This document shows positions 54,007 to 63,608 of a stretch of DNA of 64,000 bases, piece by piece (the stretch's first letter is position 1; each line of letters begins with the position of its first letter). Origin of the DNA: Mycolicibacterium malmesburyense (GTDB lineage: Bacteria; Actinomycetota; Actinomycetes; Mycobacteriales; Mycobacteriaceae); NCBI RefSeq assembly GCF_001050015.1, contig NZ_CVTB01000022.1, forward strand, positions 40,348 to 104,347, given 5' to 3'. The position numbers and the translations under genes were made by a program. Under the pieces are notes generated by a model. The model searched no databases. It saw only the letters and a list, made by a program, of their open reading frames with translations, and had not been told where the DNA came from.

Positions 54007-54900
54007 CTACGCGCCGACCTCGGCGGGCACCGGCGGCTGGCGGGCGCCCGAGCGGGCGGCGCCGATACCGGCGGCCACGACGAAGCACATGCCGAGCACC
54101 CCGAGCGCTTCGGGCACCTGATGCAGGATGATCAGGCCGACGATCATCGCGAAGCCGGGTTCGAGCGCCATCAACGTGCCGAACGCCGCGGTGGTGAGCC
54201 GTCGCAGCGCCAGCAGTTCCAGGGCGAACGGCACGACCGGCAACAGGATCGCCAGGCCGATTCCGATCAGCAGGATGTCGACCGTGAGCCGCGGGAGCAC
54301 CAGGTGACCGACGGCCAGGGTCGCGACGATGCCCGCGACGGGCATCGACACCGCGAGACCGTTCATGCCGGACACCTCGTCGCCGACGCGCTGGGTCAGC
54401 AGGATGTAACCGGCCCAGCAGACCGCGGAGGCCAACGCGTACAGCACCCCGACGCCGTCGACGTGCCCCGCCCACGGCTGGGTGAGCAGCAGGACGCCCA
54501 CGGCCGCGAAGCCCGGCCACATCACGCGGCCGCGCCCCGTACCGTGCACCACGGCCACACCCAACGGTCCCAGGAATTCGATCGCGCTGGCGGTGCCCAA
54601 CGGGATGCGGGCCAGCGCGGCCATGAAGAGCAGCGTGATGCCCGCGGTGACGACGCCGAGCACCACACACATGCGAAAGGTCGCCCAGGTGAACGCCGTT
54701 GGCCGCGGGCGGACGATCACGAGCATGAGCACACCCGCCCACGCCAGGCGTAGCCACGCCGCGCCTTCGGCACCGATGCGGTCGATCAAGGTGACGGCGA
54801 CGGCCGCGCCGGTCTGCACGCACAGCATCGACACGACCGCCATCAGCGCACCGGTGCGAGCGTGGCCCACCATCCCTGCATTGAACGGGATGCCGACCAA
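54007..54900 (-). CDS. DMT/EamA family transporter (RhtA-like)
   Basis: A 297-residue protein with ten membrane segments in two repeats: [24 protein letters not shown] and [37 protein letters not shown]. These match the EamA domain of threonine/homoserine exporters such as RhtA. Substrate unknown. Confidence 0.85.
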   Translation of the reverse strand: MVGIPFNAGMVGHARTGALMAVVSMLCVQTGAAVAVTLIDRIGAEGAAWLRLAWAGVLMLVIVRPRPTAFTWATFRMCVVLGVVTAGITLLFMAALARIPLGTASAIEFLGPLGVAVVHGTGRGRVMWPGFAAVGVLLLTQPWAGHVDGVGVLYALASAVCWAGYILLTQRVGDEVSGMNGLAVSMPVAGIVATLAVGHLVLPRLTVDILLIGIGLAILLPVVPFALELLALRRLTTAAFGTLMALEPGFAMIVGLIILHQVPEALGVLGMCFVVAAGIGAARSGARQPPVPAEVGA

Positions 54901-54930
54901 TCGCGTCCACGGGATTACGTGCGCGGCGGG

Positions 54931-55386
54931 CTACAGGCGGGCGAGGCTGAACGGGTAGGTGAAGGTGCCGCCGGGAGCGCCGTCGCAACCGGTCGCGAAC
55001 GACGACTCCAGGGTGCCCGATCGGGTGGTCGCATCCCACGAGTAGACGTCCCGGGTCGGGATCACCGGCCCGTAGTAGACGTTTCCGCACCGCAGCCCAT
55101 CGGGAACGTCGACGGTCAGCGTGTAGCGACCATCGGCGAGCTGCGCATCACCGCTGTAGGCGAACGCTTTGGCGATGGGCTGCGGGATCGCCTTGACGTG
55201 CAGGCAGTCGCCGGGGCAGCGCGAAATCGCCCACAGCCAGGTGTGGAAGTCGTAGCGCCCGTCGATCACCAGATGAAAATTGCCGTAGGCGGTCTCGGCG
55301 TGCGCGGTACCGGGAGCGAACAACGCCGCGACGACAAGCGTCGCACCGACTGATGCGGAGGCCACGGAACGTCGTCGTACAGGCAC
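54931..55386 (-). CDS. Secreted hypothetical protein
   Basis: A 151-residue protein. The N-terminal signal (RRRSVASASVGATLVVAALFAPGTAHA) ends in AHA. The mature part is beta-rich and has two pairs of cysteines (RCPGDCLH, CGNVYYG, TGCDGAPGG). It resembles secreted mycobacterial proteins of unknown function found next to mce genes. It is divergent from the 55535 gene. Confidence 0.7.
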   Translation of the reverse strand: MPVRRRSVASASVGATLVVAALFAPGTAHAETAYGNFHLVIDGRYDFHTWLWAISRCPGDCLHVKAIPQPIAKAFAYSGDAQLADGRYTLTVDVPDGLRCGNVYYGPVIPTRDVYSWDATTRSGTLESSFATGCDGAPGGTFTYPFSLARL

Positions 55387-55534
55387 GGTGTCGTTGATAC
55401 GTCATATCGACGACGACCGGCGGCGGTGGTGCCGCTGAGCGGGATCACCTGTTCCACTGAGCGGACGCGGATCGTTCTCAGCGCCGGAATCGGCCTAGGT
55501 TGAGCGTTCGTCACGAACGGTGAAGGAGACGGCG

Positions 55535-56047
55535 ATGCGGTCGACCGGTGTCGCGGTAGGTTTCGTCGCTGTCGCCGTGACGGGCATCGGGTTGGCCGGC
55601 GGCGCCCAGGCCACCGACAACGAGTGGGGTCTCAACGGCCGCTACACCGCCACCTCGAACGGCGAATACGCCAAGACCAACGACGCGTTCCGCGACGAGG
55701 CCAGCCTGCGCAGCACCTGGACCATCACGACGACATGCAGCTATCCGACCGAGTGCACGGGCACGGTCGTCAGCGATTTCGGTTGGACCGCACCGATTTA
55801 CAAGACGGGCGGCGTCTGGTACGTCAAGCACACCGTGGAGGACTGGATTCCGTGTCCCGACGGCACGGCGGCCCCCGGTCTCCAGGTGTTCCGGTTCGTC
55901 CCCGTGAACGAGGACGGAAGCCTGACCGACCCCGCGTCGACGACACTGGCGGGCGAAGACCAGACCACCGGCCCCAGCGGCGCATGCGGCGTCAGCAAGC
56001 CGGTCTTCATCAACATGCCGTTCAAGCTCGTCAAGAACGACGCCTGA
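55535..56047 (+). CDS. Secreted hypothetical protein
   Basis: A 170-residue exported protein. ATG 55535 follows AAGGAG. The signal ends near GGAQA; the mature part includes WGLNGRYTATSNGEYAKTND, a conserved repeat-type strand seen in mycobacterial secreted proteins, and three or four cysteines. It ends five bases from the convergent mceF gene. Function unknown; location suggests a link to the mce system. Confidence 0.72.
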   Translation: MRSTGVAVGFVAVAVTGIGLAGGAQATDNEWGLNGRYTATSNGEYAKTNDAFRDEASLRSTWTITTTCSYPTECTGTVVSDFGWTAPIYKTGGVWYVKHTVEDWIPCPDGTAAPGLQVFRFVPVNEDGSLTDPASTTLAGEDQTTGPSGACGVSKPVFINMPFKLVKNDA

Positions 56048-56052
56048 CCGGC

Positions 56053-57594
56053 TCACCCATTCGGGACGAGCAGGTCCTGCCAGGACTTCGGACCCGCCGG
56101 CGCCGCCAGGTCGGCTTGCCGGAACACCTGCCCGTCCGGCGTCGCGTACTGACCCGTCTGCGGATCGTAGGGGGCCAACGCGACGGACGGCCCGCCACCG
56201 GAGTTCGAGGAACTCGGGGCCGCGGCGGGACCCGGACCGCCGGTGGACGGTGGCGGCGCAGCTTCGCCAGGTTGGGCGGCGGGCGGCATCGGCGTGCCCT
56301 CCACCGGACCGTAAATCCGCTCTTCGAAGTCGACGCGGTCGTCGGGCGCGAAACCCTGGGCGATCAGACCGGGATCGATCGGATACGGACCCAGCGGATG
56401 CTGGCGCATTGCCAACGGCTCGAACGGCTTTTCGCTCTGGCACATCTCGGCGGTCGGTGCGCGCTTGCCCGGCTGCGCGAGACATGGGTAGTTGCGGGCC
56501 CCACGCACCCCGATGGGCGAATCCTGCGGCAGTTTGCAGTACAGGCCGTCGGGTGTGTCGACGATGGTCTCGTCTTCTGGTGAGCGCCACTGGTTCGGTG
56601 GCAGGAACCCGACCGTGCAGGCCGGCGGGTCGCTGATCACCAGCGTGAAATCCCCCATCGCCATGCCGGTGGGGTTGTTGCGCGCCACGCCGACGGTCTG
56701 CGTGGCCGCCACATACGGCGGGAACAGCACCAGAAGTTGTTCCAGCGCAGCGTGATACGTGACGCCGACCTCGCCGACGGACGTCAGGTTGGCCAACAGC
56801 ACGGGCAGTGTCGCCTTGACGTCGTTGAACAACCGCGCGGCCTCGTCCGCCGCGCCCGGCCCAACCTCGAGGATCGTGCGCATCTGCGCATCATCGGCCT
56901 CGAGCTGCCCGGTGATGCCCGCGACACTGCGGGCCCAGCTGCGGATGGCGTCGGCCGATTGCGCCTGACCGTCCAGCAGCGGACGGCTGTCGTCGATCAA
57001 CGCCCGCGTCTTGTCGGCGATCGCGTTGCCGTCACCGACAATTTTCGCCGACGAATCCACCAGCGAACCGAAGTCGTATCCGGTCCCGTCGAGGGCCTTG
57101 AACGACTCGTCGAGCAGGCCGCTGATCTTGTCCTTCGGAATGCTGTCGATCAGTGCGCTGACCTGATCGAGCATCGGGCCGACGGCTTGCGGTACCGAGG
57201 TCTTCTCTCTAAAAATCACCGAGCCGTCCTGCAGGAACGGTCCGTTCGTGTCATCGGGCACCAGGTCCACGTACTGTTCGCCGACGGCGGACACGCTGCG
57301 CACGGCGGCCCGGGTGTCGGCCGGAACCTTCGGTGAGGTGTTCAGTGACAACGTCGCGACCGCTCCCTCGCGGGTGGCGCGCACGTCGAGGACCTTGCCC
57401 ATCTGGACACCGCGGTAGGTCACGTTCGAAAACCGGTAAAGGCCTCCGGTGCCGGGCAGTTCGAGCTGCACCGTGATGCGGCCGACGCCCAACAGCGTCG
57501 GGACCTGCATGTAGCCGAACACCATCAGCGCGACACCGATCACCGAGGCGATGGTGAAGATGATGAGCTGGTTGCGGACGAAGCGCGTCAACAT
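56053..57594 (-). CDS. mceF: MCE family protein MceF
   Basis: A 513-residue MCE protein, last of the operon. An N-terminal membrane segment (LIIFTIASVIGVALMVFGYM) precedes the MCE domain (about 35-115; VTYRGVQMGKVLDVRATREGAVATLSL), a helical region and a Pro/Gly-rich C-terminus (PPPSTGGPGPAAAPSSS). It starts with a one-base overlap (TGATG) with the mceE stop. It forms part of the lipid import machine with YrbE permeases. Confidence 0.92.
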   Translation of the reverse strand: MLTRFVRNQLIIFTIASVIGVALMVFGYMQVPTLLGVGRITVQLELPGTGGLYRFSNVTYRGVQMGKVLDVRATREGAVATLSLNTSPKVPADTRAAVRSVSAVGEQYVDLVPDDTNGPFLQDGSVIFREKTSVPQAVGPMLDQVSALIDSIPKDKISGLLDESFKALDGTGYDFGSLVDSSAKIVGDGNAIADKTRALIDDSRPLLDGQAQSADAIRSWARSVAGITGQLEADDAQMRTILEVGPGAADEAARLFNDVKATLPVLLANLTSVGEVGVTYHAALEQLLVLFPPYVAATQTVGVARNNPTGMAMGDFTLVISDPPACTVGFLPPNQWRSPEDETIVDTPDGLYCKLPQDSPIGVRGARNYPCLAQPGKRAPTAEMCQSEKPFEPLAMRQHPLGPYPIDPGLIAQGFAPDDRVDFEERIYGPVEGTPMPPAAQPGEAAPPPSTGGPGPAAAPSSSNSGGGPSVALAPYDPQTGQYATPDGQVFRQADLAAPAGPKSWQDLLVPNG

Positions 57595-58838
57595 CAGTTG
57601 CCGCCTCGCCCGGCGACCGCTGCGCCGTCCGCCGCGAGACCGGACCCGTGGTCGACGACTGCGTGCGAAGCATCCTGCCCGTCAGCGCTTTCGACCAGTG
57701 GCGGTGGCTCGGCGACCTCGGTGGGCGCCGGCGTGATCGGCGCGTTCAGCGGGTCCAGGGTGTAGGTCAGATACCAGGGGTCGCCCGGCGCTGGCACCAT
57801 CGGCGCCCCCTCCTGCCCCCATCGGGTGCCGAGGAACAGCCCCCGCTTGAGCCGCGGAATGGTGAAGTCGAAAATGATGAACTGGTTCATGTAGTCGCCG
57901 CGGATCGCACGGTCGATGAAGCTCTGCGTATAGGGGAACGTCGGCGCGTAGGCCAGGACGGTGCCCAGGTCCGGGCCCACGTCGGCGAGCGCACGCAACG
58001 TCGGTTCGAGGTTGGCGAGGTTGCGCACGATGTCGTCTTTCGTGTCGTTGATCAGCCCGGTCGCCGTATCGCTGAACCGTCCCAGGCGCTCAAGCGCCTC
58101 GGTGATGCGCGGGCGTTCCTTGATCAGCACATCGAGAGCGGGCGGAATGCGTTGCAGCCCAGCGGTGATGACGTCGCGTTCGGCAGCAAACGCACTCGAC
58201 ATCCGGTCCATCGCGGTGATGGAGGCATTGATGTCGTCGCGTTGGGTGTCGAGCATCCCGATAAAATCGTTCAGCCGGATCAGCAGGTCCCTGATCTGGT
58301 CTTCGCGTCCGCTCAGCGCGGCGTTGAACTCACGGACGATGTCGCCCATCTGCCCGAGGCCGCCGCCATTGACCACGAGCGACAGCGAGGACAGTGTCTG
58401 TTCGGTGGACGGGTACGTCGACGACCTGTCGAGTCCGATGGTCGACCCGGGCTCCAGTGCGCCGCTGGGCGCCTGCCCCAGGGGCGGGTCGAGCGCCAGG
58501 TGCATCGAGCCGAGCAGGCTGGTCTGCCCGACGGTCGCCACCGCGTTCGCGGGAATCACGACGTCGGGAAGCACCGACACCTCGATGTCGGCGTGCCAGT
58601 TCGTCACCTTCATCCTGCCGATGCTGCCGACGACGACGTCGCCGAGCATGACCGGTGAATTGGGTTCCAAGGAGCCGACATTGGCGACCTGGACGTGATA
58701 CACGGCGGCGTCCTCACCCCGGCCCACCGTGCCCGGGAGCGGCAGCGAGTTCACGCCTTCGAACGTGCACCCGGTCACCGCGAGGGCGGCGCAGCACGCC
58801 ATGACGACGAGCCGACGGAACGGGCGGGTGCGCGTCAT
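57594..58838 (-). CDS. mceE: MCE family lipoprotein MceE
   Basis: A 414-residue MCE lipoprotein. The lipobox AVTGC gives Cys24, which distinguishes the E position of mce operons (LprK-like). The MCE domain follows (VYHVQVANVGSLEPNSPVMLGDVVVGSIGRMKVTNW). ATG 58838 overlaps the mceD stop by 4 bases. The C-terminus is Pro/Ala-rich. Confidence 0.92.
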   Translation of the reverse strand: MTRTRPFRRLVVMACCAALAVTGCTFEGVNSLPLPGTVGRGEDAAVYHVQVANVGSLEPNSPVMLGDVVVGSIGRMKVTNWHADIEVSVLPDVVIPANAVATVGQTSLLGSMHLALDPPLGQAPSGALEPGSTIGLDRSSTYPSTEQTLSSLSLVVNGGGLGQMGDIVREFNAALSGREDQIRDLLIRLNDFIGMLDTQRDDINASITAMDRMSSAFAAERDVITAGLQRIPPALDVLIKERPRITEALERLGRFSDTATGLINDTKDDIVRNLANLEPTLRALADVGPDLGTVLAYAPTFPYTQSFIDRAIRGDYMNQFIIFDFTIPRLKRGLFLGTRWGQEGAPMVPAPGDPWYLTYTLDPLNAPITPAPTEVAEPPPLVESADGQDASHAVVDHGSGLAADGAAVAGRGGN

Positions 58839-60283
58839 GACGGCCCCATCGGGGTCGCCGGCCGTGCCGGTGCCTCGGCGGGCAGCAACATGTCCTCGAG
58901 CGTCGTCGGCTGCGAGACCGTCGTCGGTGGACCCGGCGGAACCGGTGCACCCGGGAACAGGGCGGGTTGCGGTGCTGCCGGCAGCCCGTTCGGTGCGTAG
59001 GCGCCGGGCGGACCGGGCGCAGTGGCCCACCCCGCAGGCGGCGGCACGTCACCGGCGCCGGTGTACGCCGACACCGCCGGTGAGATCTCCGGGGGCACCG
59101 GCGCGCCGCCGGCTCCCCCGGGCGCCAGCGCGGGATCCGAATAGATCAGGTTGTCCGGGCTCGGCGATTTCTGCAGGTAAGCGTTGAACGGCATCGGCAG
59201 ATAGTTGAAATTGAGCAATCGCAGTGCGGGACCAAGGTATTCCGCGCACGCCTTGGACGCCTCGGGCGCCGTGGCGTTCTTCACCGCGCCGATCGCCGAA
59301 CACACCAGCTGCACCGGGTTGGCGAAGTTCGCCAACGCGAAGCCGCCGATCATGGTGCCAGTGTCGGGGTTGTAGATGTTGTAACCGTTGCCGATGGCGT
59401 TGGGCGCGACGTGGAGCACGTTTTCCAGGGTCAGCCGATTGTCGGCGAGATTCTGTGTAACGGCGCCGAGCCGCTGGATCTGTTCGGCGGTCTGATCCCT
59501 GCTACCCGCAATGAACCGCTGCACCTCGCCGACGGCTTCGGCGAGATATGTGAGGGCGGCGTCGAGATCGGACCTGCTCGAATCGATCACGCTGCTCACC
59601 GTGGCGAGGCGGTCCTGGAACTGCACGATCTGGGCGTTGCTGTCGCGCAGTGCGTTGACGAAGGTCTGGAGGTCCACGATGACGGCGACGATGTCGCCGC
59701 TGCCGTCGGCCAGGATCCTGCCGACCTGTGCCAGCTGCGTGATGGTCTCGCGGAGTCTGTCGCCGTTACCGTTCATCGCGTTGGCCGCGCTGTCGATGAA
59801 GCGCCCGACCGACGTCGTCGAAATGTCGCCACTGGGGCCGAGATCCGTCGCGAGCCGCGTCAGTTGGTCCTTGACCTCGTCCCACTCGACGGGCACCGCG
59901 GTCCGGTCGACGCCGATGACGGCATTGTCGGGAAGGGTTGGGCCGCTGGTCTCGTAGGCGGGGGCGAGCTGCACGTAACGCGCGGACACCAGATTCTGCG
60001 CGACGATCACGGCCTTGGCGTCGGCAGGGATCGGCACGTCACGATCGACGGACAGCCGCATTCGCGCCTGGCCTCCGTCGGGCTCGATCGCTTCGATCGT
60101 GCCGACGCGCACCCCGGCGACACGCACTTCGTCGCCGGGATAGATCGCGGTGGCAGAGGTGAAGTACGCGGTGATGGTTCTGGGGCCGAAGAACGACTCG
60201 CGGATCACCACCGCGGTTCCGCCGACGAGCAGGCCTACCAGGACCACCAGCAACGCCGTCGACAGCGATTTGCGGCCCATCAT
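58835..60283 (-). CDS. mceD: MCE family protein MceD
   Basis: A 482-residue MCE protein. N-terminal membrane segment (LSTALLVVLVGLLVGGTAVVI), MCE domain (ITAYFTSATAIYPGDEVRVAGVRVGTIEAIE), helical middle and a long Pro-rich tail. Its ATG overlaps the mceC stop by 4 bases. Confidence 0.92.
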   Translation of the reverse strand: MMGRKSLSTALLVVLVGLLVGGTAVVIRESFFGPRTITAYFTSATAIYPGDEVRVAGVRVGTIEAIEPDGGQARMRLSVDRDVPIPADAKAVIVAQNLVSARYVQLAPAYETSGPTLPDNAVIGVDRTAVPVEWDEVKDQLTRLATDLGPSGDISTTSVGRFIDSAANAMNGNGDRLRETITQLAQVGRILADGSGDIVAVIVDLQTFVNALRDSNAQIVQFQDRLATVSSVIDSSRSDLDAALTYLAEAVGEVQRFIAGSRDQTAEQIQRLGAVTQNLADNRLTLENVLHVAPNAIGNGYNIYNPDTGTMIGGFALANFANPVQLVCSAIGAVKNATAPEASKACAEYLGPALRLLNFNYLPMPFNAYLQKSPSPDNLIYSDPALAPGGAGGAPVPPEISPAVSAYTGAGDVPPPAGWATAPGPPGAYAPNGLPAAPQPALFPGAPVPPGPPTTVSQPTTLEDMLLPAEAPARPATPMGPS

Positions 60284-61362
60284 CGTGACCCTCCCGGAAT
60301 GCCGTTGTACGGGAAGGGGAATTCGGCGCGGGGGCCCGCGTTGTCCGGCGGCTGGCCGGCGTTCACGCCGCGGCGATAGCCCAACGCGTAGTCGAGGAAC
60401 GGTTGCAGTGACTGCGCGGGCAGCAGGTTGCCGACGAACGCGTTGTAGTAGAACCCGTTGTTGACCGCCTCACCCTGGGTGACCTGATATTTCGCCAATC
60501 CCTCGAGAGCCTTGGCGATGTTGTCACGGTTGCGCTCGAGCATGTCGTAAACCGCGTTGAGCTTCTGCAGCGTCGGCGCCAGCTCCTGTTCGTTGTCGTG
60601 CACCAGACCCGTCAACTCGCGGGCGACCACCGAGGTGTTGGCGAGCAGGCTGACGATCGCGTACCGGCGGGTCTCGAGAACACCCATCAGGTCGTTGGCG
60701 TTGAGGATCAAGGTGTTCAGCTGTTCGCTGCGCTCGGACAGCACACCCGTGACGTCTGCGGCACTCTCGAGCAGCCGCCCCAGCGACTCGTCGCGTCCGT
60801 TCAGTGAGCGCGACAGCCGGCTCAGCCCGTCGAAGGTCGGTCCGAGTTGCGGCGCGACCCGGTCAATCGTGTCGGAGAGCGTGTCGAGGGCCTGGTTGAC
60901 CGATGCGGTGTCGGTATCGGCCGTGTTGGCGGTGAATTCGCTGACCGCCTCGGTCAGTGAGTACGGCGAAGAGGTCCTCGACAGCGGGATGACGTACAGC
61001 GGCTTCACCCGGTCATCACCCGCCGGTTCCAGGGCCAGCGTGCGCTCCCCCAGCAGTGTGCCGGTGCGGATGTGCGCCGTGGTCTGCGATCCGAGGCGGA
61101 GCTTTCCGTCGACGGTGAACGTCACGAGTGCCTTGCCCTTGTCCAGGGATACATCGGACACCGAGCCGACCGTCATACCGGAGACCTTCACGTCGTTGCC
61201 CGCCGTCAGCCCCCCGGCCTCGGTGAACAGCGCCTGATACCGGATGGCGGTGGCCCACGACCACAGGCGCTCGGGTTGCAGCCCCACAGCGATGATCAGC
61301 ACGATGAGAACAACGCCGATGAATCCGGCTCGAATCAGCGATGGGGCACGGTATTTCAGCAT
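60280..61362 (-). CDS. mceC: MCE family protein MceC
   Basis: A 360-residue MCE protein. The membrane segment is IRAGFIGVVLIVLIIAVGL and the MCE domain (YQALFTEAGGLTAGNDVKVSGMTVGSVSDVSL) follows. Its ATG at 61362 overlaps the mceB stop (TGATG) with GGGGAG six bases upstream, which fixes the start; an ATG at 61377 is also possible. Confidence 0.9.
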   Translation of the reverse strand: MLKYRAPSLIRAGFIGVVLIVLIIAVGLQPERLWSWATAIRYQALFTEAGGLTAGNDVKVSGMTVGSVSDVSLDKGKALVTFTVDGKLRLGSQTTAHIRTGTLLGERTLALEPAGDDRVKPLYVIPLSRTSSPYSLTEAVSEFTANTADTDTASVNQALDTLSDTIDRVAPQLGPTFDGLSRLSRSLNGRDESLGRLLESAADVTGVLSERSEQLNTLILNANDLMGVLETRRYAIVSLLANTSVVARELTGLVHDNEQELAPTLQKLNAVYDMLERNRDNIAKALEGLAKYQVTQGEAVNNGFYYNAFVGNLLPAQSLQPFLDYALGYRRGVNAGQPPDNAGPRAEFPFPYNGIPGGSR

Positions 61363-62384
61363 CAGGGCTCCCCGCATCTTCCGTTGTTCTGCAGGATCCA
61401 TGGAAAGTGCGCCGTGCGGCCCTGGAGGTCGGTGACCCTGACCGATATCCCGCACAGGTATTGGTTCAGGAAACTGCCGTACGCGCCGAGACGGACGAGC
61501 TTCTTGTAGTTCTGCGGCGCCTTCTGCAGCGAGATGTCGAGGAGCGGTATGTCCTTCTCGAGCAGCGGAGCGACGCGGTTGAGCTGGTCGACGCTGCCGG
61601 CCAGCGGCGGCCGGGCCCGGGTCATGAGGTCGGCGAGCGAGGCGGTCCCGCTGTCCAGTGCGGTGATCGCCTCCCCGATCGGGTCGCGGTCGGCGGCCAG
61701 GCCGGTGATCAACTTCTCGAGGCGGTCCACCGCGCCGGAGAACTTGTTCCCGTCCTTGGCGATGGTGGCCAGCACCGCGTTGAGGTTGTCGATCAGGTTC
61801 CGCACGGTCTGGCCGTTGTCGGCGATCGAGTTGGTGAAGGCTGCGGTCTTGGCGAACAGCGATTCGAGGTTTCCGCCCTGCCCCTGCAGGATCTGGATGA
61901 GGGATCGGGTCAACGCGTTGACATCGTCGGGGTTCAGGCCGCGGATGACCGGCTTCAGCCCACCGAGAAGGAGGTCCAGATCGAGGGCCGGCTCGGTCCG
62001 GTCGGCGGGGATCTGTGAGCCGGGTCCGGCGACCTTCGTCGAGCCCGGACCGTCGAGGAGTTCGAGGTACCGGTCGCCGACGAGGTTGAGGTAGCGCACC
62101 GCGGCTTTGGTCCCGGTGGTGAGCACGATGTCGGAGGCGGCGTCGAAGGTGACCACGACGGTGTTGTCCGGTTGCAGGGAGACATCGTGGACGGTGCCGA
62201 CGCGGATACCCGAAACCCGCACCGAATCCCCGCGTTTGAGGTCGGAGACGTCGGTGAAGACCGCGGAGTAGTCGTGCGCGGACCCGGTGCGGTACTGGCC
62301 GAAGATCGCGAACAGCGCGGCGGTCAGCAGCAGCATCACCGCACCGAAGACGCTCAGTTTGACAACTGTTCCCACGCCGCTCAT
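61362..62384 (-). CDS. mceB: MCE family protein MceB
   Basis: A 340-residue MCE protein with a membrane segment (VKLSVFGAVMLLLTAALFAIFG) and MCE domain (YSAVFTDVSDLKRGDSVRVSGIRVGTVHDVSLQPDN). ATG 62384 overlaps the mceA stop by 4 bases (ATGA). The helical part spans about 150-330. Confidence 0.92.
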   Translation of the reverse strand: MSGVGTVVKLSVFGAVMLLLTAALFAIFGQYRTGSAHDYSAVFTDVSDLKRGDSVRVSGIRVGTVHDVSLQPDNTVVVTFDAASDIVLTTGTKAAVRYLNLVGDRYLELLDGPGSTKVAGPGSQIPADRTEPALDLDLLLGGLKPVIRGLNPDDVNALTRSLIQILQGQGGNLESLFAKTAAFTNSIADNGQTVRNLIDNLNAVLATIAKDGNKFSGAVDRLEKLITGLAADRDPIGEAITALDSGTASLADLMTRARPPLAGSVDQLNRVAPLLEKDIPLLDISLQKAPQNYKKLVRLGAYGSFLNQYLCGISVRVTDLQGRTAHFPWILQNNGRCGEP

Positions 62385-63601
62385 CCCGGTTGTCCGATCT
62401 GCGAGGAGTTGCGGGGCGGACCGTCGATCGGTCCGAACAGCGCCTGTTTGAGCGCATCGGAGTTCAGCAGGATGCCCTGGTTGCCGTACTGCGCGCGGCT
62501 GGCGTCGATGTCGCTGACGACGTAGGGCGCCCGTGTGTCGTAGCCGACGTCGGGCAGTCCCGCGCACTGGGGCCCGCCCTTGGCCGCGACCTTGGGCAGG
62601 TTCCCGGGATAGCGGTAGCGTTCGGAGCCCAAGACGAAGGAGTCGAGCAGCAGCACCCCAGGGACCGGCGCGGGTGCCGCAGTGGCGAGCGGGACCATGC
62701 CTGCCAGAAGGCAATTCAGCGCGGGGTGGTACTGGTTGGTCAGGTCGGTCGTCGGCGCCAGGAGGTGGACGACGTCGGTGATCGCCTTGCGGTTGCCGGC
62801 GAGCACTTCGCCGCCGATGTCGGCCAACCCGATCGTGCTGAGCAACAGGGTGTCGAGGTCCTGCTGTTTGTCGACGATCGTGTCGCTGATACCGGTGGCG
62901 TTGTCGACGATCGCCAGCAGGTCCGGGCTCGCGTCGGCGTAAGCCTCGAGAACCTCTGGCATGACCGCGATGTCGTGACTCAGATTCCCCAGGCTGGGAT
63001 CGATCTTCGCGAGCATCGCGTCCAAATCGGACAGCGTCTGCCCGAACTTCTCGCCGCGTCCGCTCAGACCCGAGGCCAGCGCCCCGAGCGTCTCGTTGAG
63101 TTTGTCGGGTTCGATGCGGTTCAACACCGAGACGAGTTGTTCGAAGATGGTGTTGATCTCGACGGTGACGTGATCGGCGTCGAGCACCTGGCCGGCGCGC
63201 AGTGCCTGCGGTGAGGGGTCCGGAGGCGGCACCAGCGCAACGGATTTGGCGCCGAACACCGTCGACGACGCGATGTCGACGCGCACGTTGGCCGGAATCA
63301 GCTCCATCGCCGAGGGATCCATGGCGAGGTGGATCGCGGCCCGGCCGTTGGGAAGGGGCTCGATCGCGTGGACGGTGCCCACCTGTGCGCCGTGCAGCTT
63401 GACCCGGGCATCGGGGTTCATCACCAGGCCGGCCCGGTCGGTGATGACGGTGACCGGTTCGGTCCTGGTGAAGTCGCCGCGGAAAAGCGCGACGGCGAGA
63501 GCGACCACCGCGACGATCGCGAGAATGGCGACGAGTCCCGCGATCGGCTTCGCATATTCGCGCGGCTGTGCGGGCGCCGACGTCTGCTGGTTGTTCGTCA
63601 A
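62381..63601 (-). CDS. mceA: MCE family protein MceA
   Basis: A 406-residue MCE protein, first of the six. Membrane segment AGLVAILAIVAVVALAVALFRG, then VTVITDRAGLVMNPDARVKLHGAQVGTVHAIEPLPNGRAAIHL, the MCE domain. Seven bases separate it from the yrbEB gene upstream, so the genes are co-transcribed. Mycobacterial Mce complexes import fatty acids or sterols. Confidence 0.93.
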   Translation of the reverse strand: MTNNQQTSAPAQPREYAKPIAGLVAILAIVAVVALAVALFRGDFTRTEPVTVITDRAGLVMNPDARVKLHGAQVGTVHAIEPLPNGRAAIHLAMDPSAMELIPANVRVDIASSTVFGAKSVALVPPPDPSPQALRAGQVLDADHVTVEINTIFEQLVSVLNRIEPDKLNETLGALASGLSGRGEKFGQTLSDLDAMLAKIDPSLGNLSHDIAVMPEVLEAYADASPDLLAIVDNATGISDTIVDKQQDLDTLLLSTIGLADIGGEVLAGNRKAITDVVHLLAPTTDLTNQYHPALNCLLAGMVPLATAAPAPVPGVLLLDSFVLGSERYRYPGNLPKVAAKGGPQCAGLPDVGYDTRAPYVVSDIDASRAQYGNQGILLNSDALKQALFGPIDGPPRNSSQIGQPG

Positions 63602-63608
63602 CGTGCCA

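Noticed and set aside
53126..55090. 654-codon minus-strand frame opposite the potC gene and the EamA gene
   Set aside because: Composite of unrelated frames with no domain; the permease and EamA genes explain the region.
56053..63601. Assigning the operon to a numbered mce family (mce1, mce4 and so on)
   Set aside because: Sequence alone read by eye does not separate the paralogues; phylogeny would be needed.
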